From positions 2,852,001 through 2,916,000 of the forward strand of contig NZ_CP146022.1 of NCBI RefSeq assembly GCF_036967205.1: a stretch of DNA of 64,000 bases. Direction: 5' to 3'. The notes below the pieces were generated by a model. It made no database searches and was not told the DNA's origin. It saw only the letters and a list, made by a program, of their open reading frames with translations. Each line of letters starts with the position of its first letter. Positions within the stretch are counted from its first letter, which is position 1. Both the position numbers and the translations under genes were made by a program. This document shows, one piece after another, positions 44,544-53,756 of this stretch. This stretch comes from Streptomyces sp. Q6. Lineage in GTDB: Bacteria > Actinomycetota > Actinomycetes > Streptomycetales > Streptomycetaceae.

Positions 44544-47500
44544 TCAGGCCTCGTCGGCCGCGGCCGAGACGGACGGCAGCGACTGCTGCTCGGCCGCCGC
44601 GGTCTTCTTCGCGGTCGTCTTCTTGGCAGCCGTCTTCTTGGTGGCCGCCTTCTTGGCCGTGGTCTTCTTGGCGGCGGTCGTCTTCTTGGCGGCCGTCTTC
44701 TTGGTGGTGGCGGCCTTCTTCGCCGTCGCCTTCTTGGCCGTCTTACGGGCGGCCTTCTTGGCGGCGGGCGCCTCCTCGGCCTCGACGTCGGCCTGGACCG
44801 TCTCGTCGGGCTTCGGCTCCTCGGCCGCCGCCTCCGTGGCCGACGGGACGACCAGGACGGCCGCCTCCTCGGACGCGGTGGGCGCGGTGGCCTTGCGGAC
44901 GGCGCGGCGGCGCGGACGGGCCGGAGCGGCGGCCTCGGCCTGGGGCTCCTCGGCCACGACCGGCGCGGGCTCCGGCTCCACGACGGGCTCCGGCTCCACG
45001 ACCTTCACCTCGGCGACCGTCACCTCGGCAGCGGCCTCGGAGGACGCCTTCGGGGACCCGGCCGGGGCCGACGCCTTGCGCGTCGCCCGACGGCGCGAGC
45101 GGGGCGCGGGGGCCTCTTCCTGGGCGGGCTGGACGGGCTGCGCGGGCTCGACGGGCTGCGGCTGGACGGCCTCGGCCTCCTTCGGCTCCTCGGCGACGAC
45201 CGGCTCGGCAGCCTGCTGCGGCTCCCGCTGCTCCTTGGGCGCCTTGGCGGACCTGGGGGCCGCCTCCGCCTTCGGGGCACCGGCCGGGGCCGACGCACGG
45301 CGCGTGGCACGGCGACGCGAGCGGCCACCACGGCCGGCCGCGGCCTCCGCCTCGGCGGGGCTGGAGTACAGCTCCTCGTCCGGCACGAAGGCTTCCACCA
45401 GCGGCTCCGCCGCGGACGGCTCGGCCGCCTCCACGGCGACCTCGGGCTCGGTCTCCGTCTCGGTGTCGGCGGTCTCGACCTCGTGCGTGTGCTCGTGGCC
45501 CTGCTCACCGCCGTTGCCGCCGCGGCCGCGCTTCTTGCGCTTGCCGCCGCCACCGGCCGAGGTGGGCTGCTCCATGTGCACGATGACGCCACGGCCGTTG
45601 CAGTGCACGCAGGTCTCGGAGAAGGACTCCAGGAGACCCTGGCCGACGCGCTTACGGGTCATCTGGACCAGGCCGAGCGAGGTGACCTCGGCCACCTGGT
45701 GCTTGGTCCGGTCACGGCCCAGGCACTCCAGCAGACGGCGGAGCACCAGGTCGCGGTTGGACTCGAGGACCATGTCGATGAAGTCGATGACGACGATGCC
45801 GCCGAGGTCACGCAGCCGCAGCTGCCGCACGATCTCCTCAGCCGCCTCGAGGTTGTTCCTCGTCACGGTCTCTTCGAGGTTGCCGCCCTGGCCGGTGAAC
45901 TTACCGGTGTTGACGTCGACCACGATCATGGCCTCGGTCTTGTCGATCACCAGGGAGCCGCCGGACGGCAGCCACACCTTGCGGTCGAGCGCCTTGGCGA
46001 GCTGCTCGTCGATCCGGTACGTCGCGAAGACGTCGACCTCGGACGTCCACTTGGACAGCCGGTCCGACAGGTCGGGCGCCACGTGGTTCACGTAGCCGTG
46101 GATGGTGTCCCACGCCTCGTCACCGCTGACGATGACCTTGGAGAAGTCCTCGTTGAAGATGTCGCGCACGACGCGGACGGTCATGTCCGGCTCGCCGTAC
46201 AGCAGGCTCGGCGACGACGTCGAGATCTGCTTGGACTTCTTCTGGATGTCCTCCCACTGGCCCTGAAGACGCTCGACGTCGCGGCGCAGCTCCTCCTCGC
46301 TCGCGCCCTCGGCGGCGGTGCGCACGATGACGCCCGCGTCCTCGGGAACGATCTTCTTGAGGATGGTCTTCAGACGCGCGCGCTCGGTGTCGGGCAGCTT
46401 GCGGCTGATGCCGGTCATCGAGCCCTCGGGCACGTAGACCAGGTAGCGGCCGGGCAGCGAGACCTGGCTGGTCAGGCGGGCGCCCTTGTGGCCGATCGGG
46501 TCCTTGGTGACCTGCACGAGCACGGACTGGCCGGACTTGAGGGCGGACTCGATGCGGCGCGGCCCGTTGGCCATGCCGAGCGCCTCGAAGTTGACCTCAC
46601 CGGCGTAGAGCACCGCGTTGCGGCCCTTGCCGATGTCGATGAAGGCGGCCTCCATCGACGGCAGCACGTTCTGGACCTTGCCCAGGTAGACGTTGCCGAC
46701 GTACGAGGTCGACTGCTCCTTGTTGACGTAGTGCTCGACGAGGATGTTGTCCTCGAGCACGCCGATCTGGGTGCGCTCGCCGTTCTGGCGGACGACCATC
46801 ACGCGCTCGACGGCCTCGCGGCGCGCCAGGAACTCGGCCTCGGTGATGATCGGGACGCGACGGCGACCCTGCTCACGACCTTCGCGGCGGCGCTGCTTCT
46901 TCGCCTCCAGACGCGTGGAGCCCTTGATGGACTGCACCTCGTCCGCGGAGGTCGACCGCTCGGCGTGGCTCTCCTTCTTGCGCGGCTCGCGGACCTTGAC
47001 GACGGTGCGCTCCGGGTCGTCGGTCGACGGGTCGGCCTCGACGGAGCTGTCACCGGCGCGACGGCGACGGCGCCGACGGCGACGGCTGCTGCTGGAGCCG
47101 GACCCGCCGCTCTCCTCGCGCTCGTCCCCGTGCGCCTCGTGCTCGTCGGCCTCGTCCTCGGCGTCCTCGGCGTCCTCGGAATCCTCGGCGTCCTCCTCGG
47201 ACGCGCCGGACTCGGAGTCGGCGTCGGCGGACTCGCCGCGACGACGACGGCGGCCACCGCGACGGCGACGACGGGTCGGCCGGTCACCGTGCTCGTCGTG
47301 GTCCTCGTGGTCCTCGTGGTCCTCGCCCTGCTCGTCCTGGTCCTCGACGTCGGCCTCGGCCTCGGCGGCCGGCTCGGGCTCGACGGGCTGCGGGGCGGCG
47401 GGCTGCTCGTCCGTGGCGCGACGACGGCGACGGCGGCGCGGGCCCTGCTCCTCCTCGACGGCCGGCTCGGCGACCGGCGCGGCCACGGCGGCCGGAGCCT

Positions 47501-48695
47501 GCTCGGGCTCGGCGACCGGCTCCTCGGCGGCCTCGGCCGCGGCAGCGGCGGCGGCGCGCTCCGGCGTCTGGAACATCGGCTCGGTGAAGACCGGCGCCTG
47601 GAACACGGCGATCGACGGGCGCTTCGGACGGCCCGCGCCCTCGTCGTCCCGGTCGCCCTTCGACGCGGACTTCCCCTTCGCGCCCCGGGCGGCCCTCGGC
47701 TCGGCGAAGCCGCCCGCGGCCTTACGGGTCGCGCGGCGACGACCGCGACGCGGCTCGGCGTCCTCGGCGGACTCGGTGACCTCGGCGGTCTCGGTGACCT
47801 CAGCGGCCTGAGGCGCCTGCCGCTCGGCGGCGACCACGTCGGCGACCTCCGGGGCGGCGGGCGTGGACACGGTACGGGTGGCGCGACGACGACGGCGCGG
47901 AGCCGCGTCCTCGACGACCTCGGCGGCCTCGGCCTCGGAAGCCTCGGGAGCCTGCGGCGCCGCGGCGGTCTCGGCGGCCACCGGGGCGGCCTCGGCCTCC
48001 GGCGCGGAGACGGCACGGGTGGCACGGCGGCGCGAACGACGCGGGGCGGCGTCCTCCGCCGGCTCCTCGGCGACGGCCTCGCGCGGCGCCTCGGCGGGCT
48101 CCTCGGCGACGGCGACCGGCGCCTCGGCGGCGGGCGCGGTGGTGGTGCGGGTGGCGCGACGACGGCGGCGCGGCGCGGCGGCCTCGGCGTCCTGCGCCTC
48201 CTCGGCGGCGGGCGCGGCGGCGACCGGTTCGGCGGCGGCCTCGGCGGCCTGTTCCGCGGTGGGCGTGGCCACGGCGCGGGTGGCACGGCGACGGCCGCGG
48301 CGCGGCGCGGCGTCCTGCGGCTCGTCGGCGGCGACCGGCTCGGCGGCCGGAGCGGCGCTCTCAGCGGCCTCGGCGGGCTCCGCGGCAGCCGTCTCGGCGG
48401 CCGGGGAACCGGCGGGCGCGGAGGAACGGCGGGTGGCGCGACGGCGCGGGCGCCCTGCGGGGACAGCGTCCTGGGCAGGGGCCTCGGCGGCCGGGGAAGT
48501 CTCGGGGGTCTCGGCCTCGACGGTCTCGTCGGCGGCGGCCGGTATGGCCGGCGCGGCCTGCTCGGCCACGGTCTCGGCGGCGGCGCCCTGCGGCGGGCCC
48601 GCGGGTCGCGACGCGGCCCTGCGCCGACGGCGCGGGGGCAGGGTGTCGCTGGGGCTGTCCACGTCAGGAGTGGTGGGTTCGGTCGGCTCGGGCAT
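44544..48695 (-). CDS. rne: Ribonuclease E/G family protein (RNase ES)
   Basis: 1383 aa endoribonuclease for mRNA decay and rRNA/tRNA processing. The catalytic core is central (about 620-1040): S1 domain YVGNVYLGKVQNVLPSMEAA (about 660), catalytic Asp regions VVDVNTGKF (about 925) and DLGGIVVIDFIDM (about 965), and the Zn-link CVHCNGRG (about 1030). Both flanks are low-complexity. The ~600-residue N-terminal extension carries RRRATR motifs between Ala/Glu spacers, plus long Arg runs and acidic runs. The C-terminal region has more of the same motif, then a Lys/Ala-rich tail (KKTAAKKTTAKK). In S. coelicolor RNase ES the PNPase-binding regions flank the core (published), and these motifs are candidates. 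No shift in frame. Confidence 0.95.
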   Translation of the reverse strand: MPEPTEPTTPDVDSPSDTLPPRRRRRAASRPAGPPQGAAAETVAEQAAPAIPAAADETVEAETPETSPAAEAPAQDAVPAGRPRRRATRRSSAPAGSPAAETAAAEPAEAAESAAPAAEPVAADEPQDAAPRRGRRRATRAVATPTAEQAAEAAAEPVAAAPAAEEAQDAEAAAPRRRRRATRTTTAPAAEAPVAVAEEPAEAPREAVAEEPAEDAAPRRSRRRATRAVSAPEAEAAPVAAETAAAPQAPEASEAEAAEVVEDAAPRRRRRATRTVSTPAAPEVADVVAAERQAPQAAEVTETAEVTESAEDAEPRRGRRRATRKAAGGFAEPRAARGAKGKSASKGDRDDEGAGRPKRPSIAVFQAPVFTEPMFQTPERAAAAAAAEAAEEPVAEPEQAPAAVAAPVAEPAVEEEQGPRRRRRRRATDEQPAAPQPVEPEPAAEAEADVEDQDEQGEDHEDHEDHDEHGDRPTRRRRRGGRRRRRGESADADSESGASEEDAEDSEDAEDAEDEADEHEAHGDEREESGGSGSSSSRRRRRRRRRAGDSSVEADPSTDDPERTVVKVREPRKKESHAERSTSADEVQSIKGSTRLEAKKQRRREGREQGRRRVPIITEAEFLARREAVERVMVVRQNGERTQIGVLEDNILVEHYVNKEQSTSYVGNVYLGKVQNVLPSMEAAFIDIGKGRNAVLYAGEVNFEALGMANGPRRIESALKSGQSVLVQVTKDPIGHKGARLTSQVSLPGRYLVYVPEGSMTGISRKLPDTERARLKTILKKIVPEDAGVIVRTAAEGASEEELRRDVERLQGQWEDIQKKSKQISTSSPSLLYGEPDMTVRVVRDIFNEDFSKVIVSGDEAWDTIHGYVNHVAPDLSDRLSKWTSEVDVFATYRIDEQLAKALDRKVWLPSGGSLVIDKTEAMIVVDVNTGKFTGQGGNLEETVTRNNLEAAEEIVRQLRLRDLGGIVVIDFIDMVLESNRDLVLRRLLECLGRDRTKHQVAEVTSLGLVQMTRKRVGQGLLESFSETCVHCNGRGVIVHMEQPTSAGGGGKRKKRGRGGNGGEQGHEHTHEVETADTETETEPEVAVEAAEPSAAEPLVEAFVPDEELYSSPAEAEAAAGRGGRSRRRATRRASAPAGAPKAEAAPRSAKAPKEQREPQQAAEPVVAEEPKEAEAVQPQPVEPAQPVQPAQEEAPAPRSRRRATRKASAPAGSPKASSEAAAEVTVAEVKVVEPEPVVEPEPAPVVAEEPQAEAAAPARPRRRAVRKATAPTASEEAAVLVVPSATEAAAEEPKPDETVQADVEAEEAPAAKKAARKTAKKATAKKAATTKKTAAKKTTAAKKTTAKKAATKKTAAKKTTAKKTAAAEQQSLPSVSAAADEA

Positions 48696-48948
48696 GCGGG
48701 TGGATCTCCCGTCAGGCCCCCGGGCGCCGCGCCTGATCCATGACCGGTGACGTCCGCGGCTCGCTCGCGCCGTGTAGGTAGGGCGCGAGGGCCGCCGGTC
48801 CGGGGCGCGGGCGCCGCACGGGGGCTCTCTGTCTGTTCTCGCCGGTTCCGGTACGCGATGTACGTACGGCCTGGCGAAAGTCCTTGGGTGGGTGCGCTGC
48901 CCGACCCAGGTGGCTCCCGAGTACGAGGGCGGCGCTACGACGACCGCC

Positions 48949-49752
48949 TTACGCGGAACCTTCCACGGCAGGCACCGTCGCGGTGGCAGATCCTGCGGCC
49001 TCCGTTGGGGGGAGGGCCTGGGCTGCCTCGCGGTCGGGCGCGAGCGGGTCGGTCACCGTGCCGGTCTCTTCATCGAAAAGCCCCTGCGCCAGCCTGGTCA
49101 CCGCTGCGGGGACCGGCGGCGCCAGGTCGGCCACGGCGCGGAGACCGGACAGGACGTCGTCGGGTCGAACGGCGGGCGTCACGTGCCGAACAACCAGGCG
49201 CAGTATCGCACAGGCCTTGTCGCTCGGCCTATCAGCCGGGACATCCGCCGCCTGTGCGGCGTCCAGCGCCTCCAGGCTGACGACGGCCTCGCGGGCGTCG
49301 AACGTCCGCATCCCGTTCTTCGTGCGGCGCTGGACCTCGACGGTCTCGGCGGCACGGAACGCCTCGGCGGCGCGCGCGGCCTCCTCGACCGTCACCCCGT
49401 CGAGCCGCAGCTCCCACACGGAGGCGGTGAGCCGGTCGGCCAGGCCCGAGGTGCGGGCCTCGACGGCGTCGATGATGTCGAGCCCGACGGGCATCGACTC
49501 GTCGAGCAGCTCCTTCAGCTTCTCGGGGTCGCGCGTCGCGGTGAGCGCGATCTCCAGGTACTCGGCCTCACTGCCCGTGCCGGTGGGTGCGGCATTGGCG
49601 TACGACACCTTGGGGTGCGGCGTGAACCCCGCCGAGTACGCCATGGGCACCTCGGCGCGGCGCAACGCGCGCTCGAAGGCGCGCTGGAAGTCACGGTGGC
49701 TGGTGAACCGGAGGCGGCCGCGCTTGGTGTAGCGCAGTCGGATGCGCTGCAC
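48949..49752 (-). CDS. TIGR03936/DUF2344 radical-SAM-associated protein
   Basis: About 267 aa. It begins MQRIRLRYTKRGRLRFTSHR, then DFQRAFERALRRAEVPMAYS and AGFTPHPKVSYANAAPTGTG, the signature of the DUF2344 domain that accompanies the TIGR03960 B12-binding radical-SAM protein. That partner is at 51760-53715 on the same strand, separated here by a membrane protein and terD. GTG 49752 is chosen by homology; a TTG at 49848 is in frame but would overlap the upstream gene. Biochemical role unknown; rne follows about 250 bp downstream. Confidence 0.88.
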   Translation of the reverse strand: MQRIRLRYTKRGRLRFTSHRDFQRAFERALRRAEVPMAYSAGFTPHPKVSYANAAPTGTGSEAEYLEIALTATRDPEKLKELLDESMPVGLDIIDAVEARTSGLADRLTASVWELRLDGVTVEEAARAAEAFRAAETVEVQRRTKNGMRTFDAREAVVSLEALDAAQAADVPADRPSDKACAILRLVVRHVTPAVRPDDVLSGLRAVADLAPPVPAAVTRLAQGLFDEETGTVTDPLAPDREAAQALPPTEAAGSATATVPAVEGSA

Positions 49753-49798
49753 CGCGGGTGCGGGCGGCGGGCCTACGGGCTGTCGCTTGCCCAGTGTC

Positions 49799-50959
49799 CT
49801 AATCCTTCGTGAAAACGGTCTTCGTGAGTGAGGTCGTACTGCTACCAAGAGTACGTGTCCGCGCGCCGTCCGGTTCCCGCCCCTGCCTGACCAGCGGTTC
49901 CGGGGCCCTCGATGTGCCGAACAGCATGCGGCGCACCTCGGCGCGGGCCTGGCGGGCGCCGGCCCGGATCTCGCGGCCCACGCGGACCGCGGGACGCCAC
50001 ACCTGGTCGCGCGTGAAGTGGCCGAGCGGCGTGAGCACGCTGCGGTACGCCCAGCGCACCGGTTCCACGAAGACCCACCGCAGCAGCCGTCCGAGGAACC
50101 GTCCGACGGCGCGGGACACGTACCCGGCCACCCGCCACGCGTGTCCGAGCGCGTCCCGGATCTCCCGGCCGAGCACGGCGCAGAACCGGCCGACCGGCAC
50201 GAGCACCCAGCGCCACACCGCGACGGCGGGCAGCACGACGATCCACCGGACGAGTGTCACCACCGTCCGCCGGATCGCGTGCCCGACGGGAGTGAACACG
50301 TACGTGTACAGCCATACCACCGGCACCACGACCAACACCCGCCCGAGCCACCGCAGCGCGTGCCCGATCGGGGTGAGCACGGACGCGTAGAGCCACACCA
50401 CCGGCACCACCAGCAGCACGTGCAGCAGCAGGGCGACCGCTCGGCCGACCGCCTCCGCGCCGGCCCCCAACTGCCGTGCCAGCCACGCCAGTCCATGTCC
50501 CAGCGGTACGAGGACATGCCGCCACAGCGCGACCCACGGCCAGACGAAGACGGCCCACCCGAGCCGGACGAGCGCGGTGCCGAGCACCGCGGCCAGCGCG
50601 GCGACCGCCCGGCCGACCGGCGCGAGCACCCGCGCGTACCACCAGAGCGCGGGCACCACGAGCAAGACCCGTCCCAGCCACGCCAGTCCACGCCAGAGCG
50701 GCATCAGGACGTACCGGCCGAGCGCCATGAGCGGCCACACGAGCACCGCGAACAGCAGCAGGCCGATGCCGCGGGCGAGCGGCACGAGGGCCTTCTCGTA
50801 GAGGAAGCGGCCGCAGGTGACGAGCGCGTCCCACACGAGCCGGACCGGCACCACGAGGACGAGCACCACGATCCGCACCGGCAGCCGGATCGCCGCGACC
50901 AGACAGCCCTCGGGCGGGGCGACGACGGGCGCGGGGGCGGGGCGCTTCTCCAGGTCCAT
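49799..50959 (-). CDS. Membrane-associated protein built of eight ~26-40-residue tandem repeats
   Basis: 386 aa. Residues 30-330 repeat a unit of the form V-x-V-x-P-x-x-x-W-x-Y-x-x-V-L-x-P-x-G-x-x-x-x-x-L-x-R. Clear copies are VVPVVWLYASVLTPIGHALR, VVPVVWLYTYVFTPVGHAIR, VVPALWWYARVLAPVGRAVA, VWPWVALWRHVLVPLGHGLA and VEPVRWAYRSVLTPLGHFTR. Each unit is a hydrophobic/amphipathic helix ending in Arg, rich in Trp. A soluble Arg-rich C-terminal tail follows. No family recognised. It is divergent from terD and upstream of the DUF2344 gene. Confidence 0.85.
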   Translation of the reverse strand: MDLEKRPAPAPVVAPPEGCLVAAIRLPVRIVVLVLVVPVRLVWDALVTCGRFLYEKALVPLARGIGLLLFAVLVWPLMALGRYVLMPLWRGLAWLGRVLLVVPALWWYARVLAPVGRAVAALAAVLGTALVRLGWAVFVWPWVALWRHVLVPLGHGLAWLARQLGAGAEAVGRAVALLLHVLLVVPVVWLYASVLTPIGHALRWLGRVLVVVPVVWLYTYVFTPVGHAIRRTVVTLVRWIVVLPAVAVWRWVLVPVGRFCAVLGREIRDALGHAWRVAGYVSRAVGRFLGRLLRWVFVEPVRWAYRSVLTPLGHFTRDQVWRPAVRVGREIRAGARQARAEVRRMLFGTSRAPEPLVRQGREPDGARTRTLGSSTTSLTKTVFTKD

Positions 50960-51104
50960 GCCCTGTCAGACGCCGCTGAGGGCGCCATGGATGCGGCTCC
51001 GGGCTGTCGTGTTGCGCCGACCCCGGCGTAGCCTGCCCGGACGCAAACGTCGTATGTTCGGGCAGTCTGCGCACCGCAGTCCCGCAGAAGGGGGAGATTC
51101 ACGC

Positions 51105-51689
51105 ATGATCACGCTCACCAAGGAAGATGGCCCGGCGGACCTGGACGGCGTCACGCACCTGTCCATCGGAGTGTCCTGGGACCCGACCTCAGGGAGCAGC
51201 GGCGGGGTGCTGGGTTCCCTGCGCCGCAAGCAGGGCACCGACCTCGACCTGATCGCGATCGCCATGGCCGGCGCCGACCCGGTGCGGCTCGCGGGTCTCG
51301 ACTCGCTGGACCCGATGGGCAACGGCTCGCTGCTGCACAGCGGCGACAACCAGTCCGGCAAGGGCGAGGGGGACGACGAGACGGTCACCGTCGAGTTCTC
51401 GCGGATCCCGCCGAACATCACGTCGGTGGTGTTCATCGCGGCCGCGTACAAGAAGGGCAGCTCGTTCCAGAAGGCCCGCAACATCAGCTTCAAGGTGTAC
51501 GACGCCACGGGCGGCAGCACCCAGCAGGTCGCCGACATCTGGCCGAGCCTGCTCAGCGCCGACAACGGCTGCGCGGTGGCGAAGGCCATGCGCGTCGGCG
51601 GCAGTTGGAAGCTCGAGGTCATCAACACCACGGGCAAGATCAAGCAGGGTGACGAGCACGCGCTGATGCGGTTCGCCGCGAGCAAGTAG
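51105..51689 (+). CDS. TerD family calcium-binding stress protein
   Basis: 194 aa. The TerD beta-sandwich shows LTKEDGPADLDGVTHLSIGV, TDLDLIAIAMAGADPVRLAG, EFSRIPPNITSVVFIAAAY, FQKARNISFKVYDATGG and KAMRVGGSWKLEVINTTGKI. Asp-rich loops bind Ca2+ in this family. Usual tellurite-resistance partners (TerB, TerC, TerF) are absent here. ATG 51105 has GGGGGAG upstream. A lone TerD between the two radical-SAM-associated genes is unusual. Confidence 0.93.
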   Translation: MITLTKEDGPADLDGVTHLSIGVSWDPTSGSSGGVLGSLRRKQGTDLDLIAIAMAGADPVRLAGLDSLDPMGNGSLLHSGDNQSGKGEGDDETVTVEFSRIPPNITSVVFIAAAYKKGSSFQKARNISFKVYDATGGSTQQVADIWPSLLSADNGCAVAKAMRVGGSWKLEVINTTGKIKQGDEHALMRFAASK

Positions 51690-51701
51690 TACGTCGTGGA
51701 C

Positions 51702-51747
51702 GCGAGAAGGGGCGGCCGGTTGTCTCCAACCGGCCGCCCCTTCTCGC
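51702..51747. terminator. 21-bp perfect-stem bidirectional terminator
   Basis: Stem 51702-51722 with 51727-51747, loop TCTC, between convergent terD and the radical-SAM gene. The longest uninterrupted stem in the window. Confidence 0.9.
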
Positions 51748-51759
51748 TGTGCGCGTGCG

Positions 51760-53715
51760 CTACTTGACGACCGTCAGCGGCAGCAGCTTCTTGCCCGTCG
51801 GGCCGATCTGGATGTTCGTGTCCATGGCGGGGCACACACCGCAGTCGAAGCACGGCGTCCAGCGGCAGTCCTCGACCTCGGTCTCGTCGAGCGAGTCCTG
51901 CCAGTCCTCCCAGAGCCAGTCCTTGTCGAGACCGGAGTCGAGGTGGTCCCAGGGCAGGACCTCCTCGTACGTGCGCTCGCGCGTCGTGTACCAGTCGACG
52001 TCGACGCCGTACGCGGGCAGCGTCTTGGCGGCGCACTCCATCCAGCGGTCGTAGCTGAAGTGCTCGCGCCAGCCGTCGAAGCGGCCGCCGTCCTCGTAGA
52101 CCGCGCGGATCACGGCGCCGATGCGGCGGTCACCGCGCGAGAGCAGGCCCTCGACGATGCCGGGCTTGCCGTCGTGGTAGCGGAAGCCGATGGAGCGGCC
52201 GTACTTCTTGTCGCCGCGGATCTTGTCGCGCAGCTTGGTGAGCCGCGCGTCCGTCTCCTCGGCGGACAGCTGCGGCGCCCACTGGAACGGCGTGTGCGGC
52301 TTCGGCACGAAGCCGCCGATCGACACCGTGCAGCGGATGTCGTTCGAGCCGGAGACCTCGCGGCCCTTCTGGATCACGTTCATCGCCATGTCGGCGATCT
52401 GGAGGACGTCGTCGTCGGTCTCGGTGGGCAGGCCGCACATGAAGTACAGCTTCACCTGACGCCAGCCGTTGCCGTACGCGGTCGCGACGGTCCGGATGAG
52501 GTCCTCTTCGCTGACCATCTTGTTGATGACCTTGCGCATCCGCTCACTGCCGCCCTCGGGGGCGAAGGTGAGGCCGGAGCGGCGGCCGTTGCGGGTCAGC
52601 TCGTTGGCCAGGTCGACGTTGAAGGCGTCCACGCGGGTCGACGGCAGCGAGAGGCCGATCTTGTCTTCCTCGTACCGGTCCGCGAGGCCCTTGGCGATCT
52701 CACCGATCTCGGTGTGGTCGGCGGAGGAGAGGGAGAGCAGGCCCACCTCTTCGAAGCCGGTCGCCTTGAGGCCCTTCTCGACCATCTCGCCGATGCCGGT
52801 GATGCTTCGCTCCCGCACGGGGCGCGTGATCATGCCGGCCTGGCAGAAACGGCAGCCGCGGGTGCAGCCGCGGAAGATCTCGACGGACATGCGCTCGTGG
52901 ACGGTCTCCGCGAGCGGCACGAGGGGCTGCTTCGGGTACGGCCACTCGTCGAGGTCCATGACGGTGTGCTTGGACACACGCCACGGCACACCCGACTTGT
53001 TGGGCACGACGCGGCCGATGCGGCCGTCGGGCAGGTACTCGACGTCGTAGAAGCCCGGGACGTAGATGTTCCCGGTCCTCGCGAGACGGAAGAGGACCTC
53101 CTCGCGGCCGCCGGGGCGGCCCTCGGCCTTCCACGCGCGGATGATCTCGGTCATGTCGAGCACGGCCTGCTCGCCGTCGCCGATCACCGCGGCGTCGATG
53201 AAGTCCGCGATCGGCTCGGGGTTGAAGGCCGCGTGGCCGCCCGCGAGGACGATCGGGTCGTCGATCGTGCGGTCCTTCGACTCCAGCGGGATGCCGGCCA
53301 GGTCGAGCGCGGTCAGCATGTTCGTGTAGCCGAGCTCGGTGGAGAAGGAGAGCCCGAAGACGTCGAAGGCCTTCACCGGGCGGTGCGAGTCGACGGTGAA
53401 CTGCGGCACCCGGTGCTCGCGCATCAGCGCTTCCAGGTCGGGCCACACGCTGTACGTGCGCTCGGCAAGGACGCCCTCGCGCTCGTTCAGGACCTCGTAC
53501 AGGATCATGACGCCCTGATTGGGCAGTCCGACCTCGTAGGCGTCCGGGTACATCAGCGCCCAGCGGACGTCGCAGGACTCCCACGGCTTGACCGTGGAGT
53601 TGAGCTCTCCGCCGACGTACTGGATCGGCTTCTGCACATGCGGGAGCAGCGCTTCGAGCTGCGGGAACACAGACTCGACCGCTTGGGGCGCCGCGGCGGC
53701 GGCTTCGGCAGGCAT
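51760..53715 (-). CDS. TIGR03960 family B12-binding-domain radical SAM protein
   Basis: 651 aa. The N-terminal cobalamin-binding-like region (YPDAYEVGLPNQGVMILYEV, FDVFGLSFSTELGYTNMLTA, VLAGGHAAFNPEPIADFIDA) is followed by the radical-SAM domain with RGCTRGCRFCQAG (about 283) and SLPSTRVDAFNVDLANEL. Four more Cys in the C-terminal region (CRWTPCFDCGVCP) could bind a second cluster. ATG 53715 has AAAGG upstream. Its DUF2344 partner is at 48949-49752. Substrate unknown; an RNA- or ribosome-linked role is inferred only from neighbours. Confidence 0.93.
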   Translation of the reverse strand: MPAEAAAAAPQAVESVFPQLEALLPHVQKPIQYVGGELNSTVKPWESCDVRWALMYPDAYEVGLPNQGVMILYEVLNEREGVLAERTYSVWPDLEALMREHRVPQFTVDSHRPVKAFDVFGLSFSTELGYTNMLTALDLAGIPLESKDRTIDDPIVLAGGHAAFNPEPIADFIDAAVIGDGEQAVLDMTEIIRAWKAEGRPGGREEVLFRLARTGNIYVPGFYDVEYLPDGRIGRVVPNKSGVPWRVSKHTVMDLDEWPYPKQPLVPLAETVHERMSVEIFRGCTRGCRFCQAGMITRPVRERSITGIGEMVEKGLKATGFEEVGLLSLSSADHTEIGEIAKGLADRYEEDKIGLSLPSTRVDAFNVDLANELTRNGRRSGLTFAPEGGSERMRKVINKMVSEEDLIRTVATAYGNGWRQVKLYFMCGLPTETDDDVLQIADMAMNVIQKGREVSGSNDIRCTVSIGGFVPKPHTPFQWAPQLSAEETDARLTKLRDKIRGDKKYGRSIGFRYHDGKPGIVEGLLSRGDRRIGAVIRAVYEDGGRFDGWREHFSYDRWMECAAKTLPAYGVDVDWYTTRERTYEEVLPWDHLDSGLDKDWLWEDWQDSLDETEVEDCRWTPCFDCGVCPAMDTNIQIGPTGKKLLPLTVVK

Positions 53716-53756
53716 AACCGTGGACCTTTGTGAGCTGACAGGGGTGACCCTCAAGC

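Noticed and set aside
44511-48743. 1410-codon open frame antisense to rne, and similar long antisense frames over lepA and leuS
   Set aside because: Open only because of extreme GC bias; low-complexity translations with no ribosome sites or families.
51105-51689. Tellurite-resistance operon
   Set aside because: Only a single terD is present; no terB, terC, terE or terF partners.
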